From assembly GCF_014132355.1 (NCBI RefSeq), contig NZ_BLZO01000068.1:1-64000 (forward strand): a stretch of DNA of 64,000 nt. The letters run 5' to 3'. The DNA comes from Okeania sp. KiyG1 (GTDB lineage: Bacteria > Cyanobacteriota > Cyanobacteriia > Cyanobacteriales > Microcoleaceae). The notes below the pieces were generated by a model. The model searched no databases and had not been told where the DNA came from. It was given only the letters and a program-made list of their open reading frames with translations. A program made the position numbers and the translations under genes. Below, piece by piece: positions 19,501 through 26,823 of the stretch. Every line of letters begins with the position of its first letter. The first letter of the stretch is position 1.

Positions 19501-20440
19501 TGATGGAGATTTGACAGTACGAGCTAATGTAACAGCAGGTGTAATGGGGACTGTAGGTGACTTTTTTAATGCCGCGATTGAAAACCTACAGCAGTTGGTA
19601 CTGAAGGTGAAGTCAGCAACAAATATTGTGAGTTCAACAACTGAGGGTAATAATGCTGAAATTGAAAAATTGTCCGGTGAAGCTCATCGCCAAGCAGAAG
19701 CGATCGCTAATGCTCTTGGGCAAATTCAGGTAATGACAAATGCGGTTAAAGCAGTAGCTGCTAATGCTCAACAGGCGGAAGTTAAGGTGCAGCAAGCAAA
19801 TCAGATTCTGCAAACCAGTGATGCTGCAATGAACCGTAGTGTGGAGGGAATTGTGGTAATTCAGAAAACAGTGGAGGCAACTGCCCGAAAGGTGAAAAAT
19901 TTAGGAGAAACTTCTAAGAAAATTTCACGGGTGCTGAGTTTGATTAATGATTTGGCAAATCAAACAAATATTTTGGCATTGAATGCTTCGGTAGAGGCAA
20001 CCAGAGCAGGTCAAGACGATCAAGGATTTGCTACAGTTGCTAGTGAGGTACGTTCTCTGGCGGAACAGTCAGCTAGTGCTACTCAAGAAATAGAGCAAAT
20101 TGTTGAAGAAATGCAATCTGGCACCAGCGAAGTTGTCAAAGCAATGATAGTAGGTCGCAAACGGGTAATGGTAGGAACTCAATTAGTTAAGGGAGCGCGA
20201 CAAACTCTGACCGATCTATTGGATGTGAGCGGACAGCTAAGTGAGTTGGTAGAGGAGATTACTTTGTCTGCTACTACTCAAGCTGATACTTCTAGTAAAC
20301 TGTCAGAAACAATGCAGGAAGTGGCAACGATCGCTAATCAAACTTCTGAACAATCTATGACTGTTGCAGAGTCTTTTTCTAAGTTACTAGGAGTAGCAGG
20401 AGATTTAGAAAAGAGTGTGGCAGAGTTTAAGGTAAATTAA
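16538..20440 (+). CDS. pixJ: cyanobacteriochrome methyl-accepting receptor PixJ with five GAF domains
   Basis: Soluble 1300-residue photoreceptor; no membrane segment is seen. Five tandem GAF domains lie at about 100-262, 272-433, 443-604, 614-776 and 786-947. Each has the canonical chromophore cysteine in an ECH motif (C197, C369, C541, C713, C885) and, exactly 28 residues before it, a second cysteine in a DXCF-type motif: DPCF (C169, C341, C685), EPCF (C513) and VPCF (C857). DXCF cyanobacteriochromes bind a linear tetrapyrrole through both cysteines and usually switch between blue/violet and green/yellow states. A coiled coil and HAMP-like stretch (about 955-1030) lead to the MCP signalling hairpin (NQTNILALNASVEATRAG, 1141-1158; EVRSLAEQSA). 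It starts 13 bases after the restored pixI stop. Confidence 0.93.
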   Translation: MTQTNFRKTNQSDNRTQNLSQSYYKKTEQETIQTPANNESLAIVPVEVWQPDTNQKRLGIRAKTNALAEDLAVLRSNIDVRINQLQSLIETEGAAAERAELLNEITSHIRESLNLKDIFKTVVEDARAALQTDRVVVYQFDKNWKGTVIAESVDSKWPRALGAEIADPCFADRYVEFYQKGRVKATADIYEAGLTECHISQLEPFAVRANLVAPIVANGKLLGLLIAHHCSEARQWIESEIEFFQQLATQLGYAVDQALLLTKQKAATQQAQKLNYINVQIRTSPNIQDILTISVEETRDALACDRVVVYEFDSQWKGTVIAESVDSNWPQALGAEIADPCFADRYVQAYQRGRVKATENIYEAGLTECHINQLEPFEVKANLVAPIVVEKKLIGLLIGHQCTGPRAWTELEIDLIGKVAVQVGYTLEQAYLLQKQQVAAKQARFLNEIGIKIRNSQRSEDIFDTIVEEARSALQADRVILYQFDADWNGTVVSESVDKAWPQAFGKKISEPCFKKNYLKSYLRGRVSTIENIDEAGLGECHIQLLKPFAVKANIVAPIIAEQRLHGLLIVHQCSAPRKWQESEIDFTRQLATQVGFALDQVTLLQQQQAATKQAIALNQISSNIRKSLNPQDILNTTVEDMQEAMQADRVMVYEFDPQWKGTVVAESVTVGFPEALGAEIVDPCFAQGYIKPYLKGRVKPTNDIREAGLTECHIKQLEQFKVKANLVAPIISDQKLYGLLIAHQCSAPRNWEALEIDLIKQVAIQVGYALDQAFLLQQQQEATQQARLLSEISSRIRESLELEKIFQTTVEESLLLMKADRIVIYRFDDNWEGKIISESVKPNWSKIAEMETEVPCFPAEYVEPYRQGRVQVTEDINKADLTECHREQLEKWQVKANVVVPILVGQKLYGLLGAHQCSGTRQWQDSEVEIFKQLALQVGSTLEQAILLEQVIQARKTAETISQEQQQQKESLESQIETFLTEIENSFDGDLTVRANVTAGVMGTVGDFFNAAIENLQQLVLKVKSATNIVSSTTEGNNAEIEKLSGEAHRQAEAIANALGQIQVMTNAVKAVAANAQQAEVKVQQANQILQTSDAAMNRSVEGIVVIQKTVEATARKVKNLGETSKKISRVLSLINDLANQTNILALNASVEATRAGQDDQGFATVASEVRSLAEQSASATQEIEQIVEEMQSGTSEVVKAMIVGRKRVMVGTQLVKGARQTLTDLLDVSGQLSELVEEITLSATTQADTSSKLSETMQEVATIANQTSEQSMTVAESFSKLLGVAGDLEKSVAEFKVN

Positions 20441-20776
20441 TAATGGACAATGGATAATGGATAATGGATAATTATTTATTAGTTGATAATGACTAGAAAG
20501 TGCAAAGTTCTTGGAATAGCTATTGCTAGCAAAGGCTTTCAGCGAAACTCTCTCTTTAGAGATGTAGATTCTGTAAGCATTTACCAGTAATACTTTCAGT
20601 CTTGAAAATAAATCGTTTTTTAGAATAACTTTGTACTCTCGAGATAATGAATTAATTATCAATTATTAATTGGTAATGAGAGACTTCAAACCTCTGAGAA
20701 TTAATTATCAATTATCCATTATCCGTTATCAATTATCCATTATCAATTATCCATTATCAATTATTCCCTATTCCCT
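20441..20776. repeat. repeat-filled gap inside the pix operon
   Basis: AATGGAT and ATTATCA-type heptamer runs at 20445-20475 and 20690-20765 flank an element containing TAATGAGAGACTTC. The gap separates pixJ from pixL, which would normally be adjacent. No gene or clear terminator is seen, so transcription may read through. Confidence 0.55.
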
Positions 20777-23653
20777 ATGATAGAAACTGACGATCGGGCC
20801 TACGAATTTTTTGTAGAAGAAGCTACAGAATTACTACAGACTCTTGAACAAGGATTAATAAATATCTCTCAAGAGCATAAGATTCAAAAACTACATCAAC
20901 TAATGCGGGCAGCTCACTCAATTAAAGGTGGTGCTGCTTGTATTGGTTTAATGGGAATTCAAAAAATTGCCCACAACTTAGAAAATAGTATTAGAGCGCT
21001 TTATCGGGAAAATACTGTTTTTGACCTAGAGTTAGAAAATTTACTCCTGCAAGCTTTTGACTGTTTGCGATCGCCTACTTTAAAACAAATTGAAACAGGT
21101 AGCTACGACCAAAAGAATTCGATGGTTAAGGCGAAGCAAGTTTTTGAGCAGATAGAAAAGAAATTGGGGCATTCTTTAGAAGAAGCAGCAGAATTTCCCG
21201 AAGTATCTATGGAAGAGAGTGATATGACTAAATTTCTGTTTACAGAAGAAATACCCTCTGGTTTGCATCGTTGGGACAATTTATTGGCTGGAAAGAATGG
21301 CTCCGACGGTGTTTTATCCATTAAAGAGGAACTGAAGAGACAAGCTGAAGTATTTGCAACTTTAGGGACAATGCTAAATTTGCCCGGGTTTACTTCTATT
21401 GCTCAAGCTGCTATCAAAGCTTTGGAAGTAAATCCGAAATACACTAAAAAAATTGGCAAACTAGCTCTAGCAGATTTTTGGGCAGGGCAAAAAGCAGTAT
21501 TAGCAGGCGATCGTACTCTAGGTGGGAATCCAAATGCCACATTGGTCAAACTCACAAAACCACTAAAATCTCGAAAGGTAGAAACTACTGCTAAGAGAAA
21601 ACAAGTCGAGGGACCAACTCGACCACTAAAAGTTGTTGCCCCTAAAAAATCTGAAGCTGTAGTAGAAACAAAAAATGTCAAAACATCTAATAGTGCGACC
21701 GCATCAGTAAATAATTCTCAAAAACAAGTTTCTGCACCGGGAGTTGCTAATAATAAGAAACAAATTCAGCAAAAGCAAATTACTTCTACATCCCCATCTT
21801 CTTTAGGTATCAGAATAGATATCAACCGTCTGGAAATTCTAAATAATTTGCTGGGAGAATTAGCCACTCAAGATAATAGTTTTATTCTCCAAAATCAACA
21901 ATCTCAAGCTGCAATAGGAACCTTAGAAAAAGGGTGGCAAAAATTTCATCAGTTAATGATGAAACTGCAAGATATTAATGCTTTTTCAGAGGAACTAAAT
22001 CAATCTCCTAATTCTCAGAAAGATCGACTAGCATATCTGGTAAATATACTACCAAATCTATTAGAAGAAATTTCTCAAGTAGGCGAAGCTGTTAGTGATA
22101 TTAAACTACTACATCAGCAAAACCAACAAGTTGTCAAAAAAAGACAACAAACCTTACAGCAAATACAAAATAATCTTACAAAAGCTCGAATGTTACCTGT
22201 GGAATCATTGTTGAATAGATTTCCTAGAATGATCAGAGACTTATCAGTGCAAAAGCAAAAACAAGTAAAACTCGAATTAGTGGGGATGAATACTCTAATT
22301 GATAAAGTAGTTTTAGAGAAATTGTACGATCCTATAGTTCATATAGTCAGAAATGCTTTCGATCATGGTATCGAACCCCCAGAAATTAGACAAAGTAATG
22401 GTAAATCAAAAGAAGGAAAAATCACTATTAAGTCTTATTATCAAGGGAATTATACTTATATAGACATTCGAGATGATGGTCGGGGTATAGATGTTAATAA
22501 AATTAGAAATCTAGCTATAGAAAAGAAAATTTATTCTGCCACTGAAGCTGCTAAATTATCCACTAAACAAGTATATAAATTATTATTTTATCCTGATTTT
22601 TCAACGACAAAAAAAGTGAGCGATTTGTCAGGAAGAGGCATGGGATTAGATTCAGTTTACAGTCAAATAGAATCGTTAAAAGGAAATATTACTATTCAAT
22701 CCCAACTTGGTAAAGGAACAAGATTTATTCTTAGATTGCCATGGACTTTAACAATTACAAAATTATTGGTTTTTCGCATGGAGGGAAATTTATTTGCAAT
22801 TCCTTTAGATATTTTAGCAGCTATCATATATGTCGATCCTAGTGAAATTAAAGTCGAGGGCCGGGAAAAAGTATATTATTGGAAAGGTAAAAAGGTATCT
22901 ATAGCACCATCAATTTTATTTAATTGTAATTATCCTATAGCCTCAGGAATTATTCAACAAGAACCTATTGAATCTTCTTGGAAAAATTCTTATACAAAAA
23001 ACTCTCAAGGGAAAGTGATGTTGCTATTGATATCTGAAGATTCCGATACAATTGCTATCAAAATCGATCAAATCTTAATGGAGCAAAATTTAACTATTAA
23101 ACCTTTTAGCAATATTTTAACAGCAGCATCATATTTATATGGTTGTGCAATTTTAGGAGATGGGAGCTTAGTACCAGTTCTTGATGGTATTCAATTATTA
23201 GAAAAAACATTACAAGCAGAACAATTCAATACTAAAAAATCACCCAAAAATATCTCTAAATTTCAACAGTCTCCTATTTCTAAATTACCAACTATTTTAG
23301 TAATTGATGATTCTCTAACTACTCGCCAAGCTATTTCCAATACTGTACAAAAAGCAGGGTATGATGTTGTGCAAGCTAAAGATGGATGGCAAGGGTTAGT
23401 ACAATTACAGCAACATACTCAAATTCAAGCTGTTATTTGTGATGTAGAAATGCCAGAAATGAATGGTTTTGAATTCCTCAGTCGTTGTCGTAAACAATAT
23501 TCTATGGCAGAAATGCCTGTATTAATGTTAACATCTCGTAGTAGTCAGCCTTATCGTACATTAGCTAAACAGTTAGGTGCAAATGACTATTTAACAAAGC
23601 CTTATTTAGACCAAGAATTAATCAATAGTTTACAAAGCTGCTTACAGGTTTAG
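20777..23653 (+). CDS. pixL: CheA-like hybrid histidine kinase PixL
   Basis: Kinase of the phototaxis pathway, 958 residues. Domain order: Hpt domain with phospho-histidine H47 (AAHSIKGGAA); Pro/Lys/Ser-rich linker (about 255-345); dimerisation helices with LTKARMLPVESLLNRFPRMIRDL; HATPase with N-box NAFDHGIEPPEIR, DDGRGID and the SGRGMGLDSV segment; CheW-like domain (TITKLLVFRMEGNLFAIPLDIL onward); C-terminal receiver (DVEMPEMNG, MLTSRSS, KPY). This matches PixL and the related Nostoc gene order. The CheW domain should bind PixI, and the receiver makes it a hybrid kinase. The ATG follows directly on a TTCCCTA heptamer run, so no typical ribosome site is present. Confidence 0.92.
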   Translation: MIETDDRAYEFFVEEATELLQTLEQGLINISQEHKIQKLHQLMRAAHSIKGGAACIGLMGIQKIAHNLENSIRALYRENTVFDLELENLLLQAFDCLRSPTLKQIETGSYDQKNSMVKAKQVFEQIEKKLGHSLEEAAEFPEVSMEESDMTKFLFTEEIPSGLHRWDNLLAGKNGSDGVLSIKEELKRQAEVFATLGTMLNLPGFTSIAQAAIKALEVNPKYTKKIGKLALADFWAGQKAVLAGDRTLGGNPNATLVKLTKPLKSRKVETTAKRKQVEGPTRPLKVVAPKKSEAVVETKNVKTSNSATASVNNSQKQVSAPGVANNKKQIQQKQITSTSPSSLGIRIDINRLEILNNLLGELATQDNSFILQNQQSQAAIGTLEKGWQKFHQLMMKLQDINAFSEELNQSPNSQKDRLAYLVNILPNLLEEISQVGEAVSDIKLLHQQNQQVVKKRQQTLQQIQNNLTKARMLPVESLLNRFPRMIRDLSVQKQKQVKLELVGMNTLIDKVVLEKLYDPIVHIVRNAFDHGIEPPEIRQSNGKSKEGKITIKSYYQGNYTYIDIRDDGRGIDVNKIRNLAIEKKIYSATEAAKLSTKQVYKLLFYPDFSTTKKVSDLSGRGMGLDSVYSQIESLKGNITIQSQLGKGTRFILRLPWTLTITKLLVFRMEGNLFAIPLDILAAIIYVDPSEIKVEGREKVYYWKGKKVSIAPSILFNCNYPIASGIIQQEPIESSWKNSYTKNSQGKVMLLLISEDSDTIAIKIDQILMEQNLTIKPFSNILTAASYLYGCAILGDGSLVPVLDGIQLLEKTLQAEQFNTKKSPKNISKFQQSPISKLPTILVIDDSLTTRQAISNTVQKAGYDVVQAKDGWQGLVQLQQHTQIQAVICDVEMPEMNGFEFLSRCRKQYSMAEMPVLMLTSRSSQPYRTLAKQLGANDYLTKPYLDQELINSLQSCLQV

Positions 23654-24225
23654 GGAGTAGGGAGTAGGGAGTAGTAAAGGAGGGAACACAGCATTAAATA
23701 GTAGCAAACCTCTCCTGGGGGGGAAGACAGGAGAAATAGGAATGAGCGAGGAGGTAGGAGTAAGAATTGTCAGAATAATTTTTCTACCATAGTCACCTCA
23801 AAATACTAGCTTTTTGCAGCTCTAGGCACCGAAAAGCTGGCACTTTTTTGAACCCCAAAAAGGCTAATATCAAATCCGGTTAAATACTTATTATATGAGA
23901 TGGGGGGATGGGGGGATGGGGAGATGAGGGGCGAGAAAGTGTGGATAGAATTATAAACATATACTGTATAACCTGATTCTATATAATACCTTTATTTATC
24001 AATACGCGCGAGAATTAATCAGCAAGCCCTAATTACACCAATGCTACCGGATTTGATATCATACCAGAATATTTAATCAAGAATGAGCGATCGCAAACTT
24101 CAAAAATTTGTCTACTTGACTAAAATCATAAAAAATGATATATTTGTGGACTAAAATTATAGTAATGTTGAAAAGCCTTCTATAACTCGACCGTTAATAC
24201 AAAGTCATTAACTCCACTCTTTCAA
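23654..24225. repeat. intergenic: interleaved miniature elements
   Basis: GGAGTAG heptamers follow pixL directly. A TTAGGG-family element begins near 23725 (GAATGAGCGAGGAGGTAGG) and ends near 24035 (AATCAGCAAGCCCTAATTA). The inverted ends TATCAAATCCGG (23878) and CCGGATTTGATA (24058) of a second element are interleaved with it. GGGGGAT octamers lie near 23900-23930. No gene is visible. The rhodanese promoter should lie in the last 150 bases. Confidence 0.55.
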
Positions 24226-24588
24226 ATGTCACAACAATCTTCCAAAGCACCTGTACTAGATATTACTGTCGAAGAACTAGCAGAGCGCTTAAAAGATGGT
24301 ATTCCTGAAAATTTACAATTAGTTGATGTTCGGGAAGATCCAGAAGTAGAAATAGCTTCTATTAAAGGTTTTAAAGTTTTATCTTTAAGTAAATTTTCTG
24401 AATGGTCAGACCAAATTAATGTCCATTTAGACAATGAGAAAGAAACTTTAGTTTTGTGCCATCATGGCATACGTTCAGCCCAAATGTGTCAATGGCTGAA
24501 GAGTCAGGGTTTTACAAATGTAAAAAATATTGTTGGTGGTATTGATGCCTACTCAATCGTAGTAGATCGAAGTATACCTCGCTATTAG
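24226..24588 (+). CDS. single-domain rhodanese-like sulfurtransferase
   Basis: A 120-residue rhodanese domain with LVDVREDPE near residue 32 and the active-site loop CHHGIRS starting with C78, followed by QMCQWLKSQGF and the NIVGGIDAY ending. The catalytic cysteine is present, so sulfane-sulfur transfer is possible; the acceptor is unknown. It lies 437 bases upstream of hrcA in the same direction. I recall rhodanese genes next to hrcA in other cyanobacteria, but cannot check this here. Confidence 0.9.
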   Translation: MSQQSSKAPVLDITVEELAERLKDGIPENLQLVDVREDPEVEIASIKGFKVLSLSKFSEWSDQINVHLDNEKETLVLCHHGIRSAQMCQWLKSQGFTNVKNIVGGIDAYSIVVDRSIPRY

Positions 24589-25025
24589 TTCAGAATTCGG
24601 AACTTTCAGCATGGGGTAAAATTAACAGTCTGGGGGTTTGATTTTCCCATATCCCCCACAAAGCTATACTTCCCAAACTAACTCCCCCAATATGATGAAG
24701 TATTTTAGATTTAAATAGCACTCAGTACTCAGCATTAGGACTTTTTTAGACGTTGAGGAGGAGATGAGCAACCCCTCCTCAACTAGAAGGCGCTTGGGGT
24801 TGCCAGGGTATAAAGCCAAGGTCAATATGACTATATTTATGTACAACGTTTATTATACCTAGTTAAATCGATACAGTTCATCTTGCTATCTACAAATCAA
24901 GATAAATATGAGTAGATAATAACGAAGTATAAGTTATATAAAGAAAAATAAATTTGGTGTTATGATGAACTAATATCATATTTTTTGCTATCTGGTAGTT
25001 CACCTAATACACTCTCTCTACGTCC
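24589..25025. other. intergenic with a perfect 10-bp hairpin
   Basis: GTTGAGGAGG (24752-24761) pairs with CCTCCTCAAC (24774-24783) around a 12-base loop. A T6 run precedes rather than follows it on the plus strand, so it does not look like a standard terminator for the rhodanese gene. No CIRCE operator (TTAGCACTC-N9-GAGTGCTAA) is present before hrcA. Confidence 0.5.
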
Positions 25026-26132
25026 ATGTCACTGCAAGTTAATCTTAGCAACCGTCATCAACATATATTATGGGCAACAGTTCGTCATTATATTGCAACG
25101 GCAGAACCAGTTGGCTCCAAATCTTTAGCAGAAGAGTACAATCTCAGTGTTAGTCCAGCGACAATTCGTAATGGGATGAGCTTTCTGGAAAAAATAGGAC
25201 TTTTATATCAACCTTATACTTCTGCTGGAAGAATTCCTTCGGACTCAGGCTACCGAATATATGTTGACCAATTGATGAAACCCTCAGAAAATCTGGCTTT
25301 TGAAGTTGAAGAGCTTTTACAAAAACAATTGAATTTGCCAGAAAGTCGTCTGGAGGCCCTACTTCAAGGCTCGGCCCAAATTTTGGCTACTCTAAGTGGT
25401 TATATTACCTTAGTTACAATGCCCCAAGCTGCCACCGCTAAGTTACGACATCTACAACTGGTACAGGTGGAAGCAGAAAAAATCATGTTAATTGTGGTGA
25501 CAAATACCTATGAAACTCAGTCTCTGGTGATGGACTTGAGAGCTGTAAATCAGAAAAAACATGGGAAAAATTTACCAGATAATTCTGTACTGCCTGACCC
25601 AGAAGATATTGATAGAGAATTACAAATATTATCAAATTTTTTGAATGGCCAACTACGAGGACAAGCAATAGGGGAATTATCTTCATTAGATTGGACGGAG
25701 CTAGACCGGGAGTTTGACAAGTATGCTAAGTCAATCAAAAATCTGCTGGAAAGTTTAGCTCTCCGTTGTCAGACACCAGAGTATACTAGGATTCTGATTA
25801 GTGGTATAGCAGAAGTATTGCGTTTACCAGAATTCTCTAAACTGCAACAGGTTCAAACTATTATTCAACTATTAGAAGAAGAACAGGAGCAGTTGTGGCC
25901 TTTAATATTTGAAGCTCCCAGTAAAGATAAGCAGGTGACTGTAAGAATAGGTTCGGAAAATCCTCTAGAACCCATCCAAGGTTGTGCCCTGATTTCTGCA
26001 ACTTATGGGAATGGGACAACTCCACTGGGAAGTGTAGGAGTTTTGGGGCCAACTAGAATGGTTTATGAGAATGCGATCGCCATAGTTAAGTCTACAGCAG
26101 ATTTTCTCTCAGAAGCTATTGGAGGAAGTTAG
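25026..26132 (+). CDS. hrcA: heat-inducible transcription repressor HrcA
   Basis: HrcA binds CIRCE operators and represses the groE chaperone genes; its folding depends on GroEL. The 368-residue protein has the winged-helix DNA-binding start ([57 protein letters not shown]), a GAF-like core and the C-terminal signature [20 protein letters not shown]. The length is normal. No CIRCE lies upstream and no groESL is in the window, so its targets lie elsewhere. Confidence 0.95.
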   Translation: MSLQVNLSNRHQHILWATVRHYIATAEPVGSKSLAEEYNLSVSPATIRNGMSFLEKIGLLYQPYTSAGRIPSDSGYRIYVDQLMKPSENLAFEVEELLQKQLNLPESRLEALLQGSAQILATLSGYITLVTMPQAATAKLRHLQLVQVEAEKIMLIVVTNTYETQSLVMDLRAVNQKKHGKNLPDNSVLPDPEDIDRELQILSNFLNGQLRGQAIGELSSLDWTELDREFDKYAKSIKNLLESLALRCQTPEYTRILISGIAEVLRLPEFSKLQQVQTIIQLLEEEQEQLWPLIFEAPSKDKQVTVRIGSENPLEPIQGCALISATYGNGTTPLGSVGVLGPTRMVYENAIAIVKSTADFLSEAIGGS

Positions 26133-26823
26133 AATTTAGAATTTAGAATTTAGAATTTAGAATTTAGAATTTAGAATTTAGGAGAAAATAATAGTTGTCA
26201 TAATTTTGAAAACTATAGCGCTACATAAATATGCTGTTGACATTCTTCTGTTTCTAGAACCTGTGTTCCCTGTTCCCTTACAACCCAGACTTACTAACGT
26301 ATCATGTCTGGATAATCAGCGATAAAAAAACTTTCTTCTTTCTAGCCTTTTGTTCCCTTCTACCCTCTGCCTTCCTTCTATTCATGTCCGGATAATAGTC
26401 CAGTAGGGTGTGTTAGTGGAACAAAGTGGAGCGTAACGCACCATTTTGTTTGAGTTTTGTCACCTTAATGCCTCCTGTCTTATTCTTTCATTCTGACTCC
26501 TGATGCCTGACCAATAGGTGCGTTACGCTATCGCTAACAGCACCCTACTGGACTTGACCAATAGGTGCGTTACGCTATCGCTAACAGCACCCTACTAATA
26601 TCATCTCCGGTTAAACAGTTATAAATAAACTACTCATAATTTCCTACGGAATGCTGCGCAAACAGAATTTAGAATTCAGGAGGGAAGAAAGAAGAAAAGA
26701 AAGAGAAAGTTTTTTTATCAATAATTATCCGGACATGACATAACTTCTAACTTCTAACTTCTAACTTTTGACTTCTAACTTTTGACTTCTAACTTCTAAC
26801 TTTTAACTTTTAACTTTTGACTT
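26133..26823. repeat. intergenic: heptamer runs and a TATCATGTCCGG-type element
   Basis: AATTTAG heptamers start directly after the hrcA stop (26130-26185). Two copies of GCGTTACGCTATCGCTAACAG lie at about 26520 and 26565, and CTTCTAA/CTTTTGA heptamers fill 26745-26822 up to the stop codon of the CHAT gene. A miniature element spans 26599-26742. No gene is seen. Confidence 0.55.
26599..26742. mobile_element. 144-bp miniature inverted-repeat element, TATCATGTCCGG family
   Basis: Ends TATCATCTCCGGTTAAACAG and AATTATCCGGACATGACATA are imperfect inverted repeats. The interior holds TTCCTACGGAATGCTGCGCAAAC and purine-rich repeats. Confidence 0.65.

Noticed and set aside
24752-24783. Terminator after the rhodanese gene
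   Set aside because: The 10-bp stem is perfect, but no T-run follows on either strand; kept only as a hairpin in the intergenic entry.
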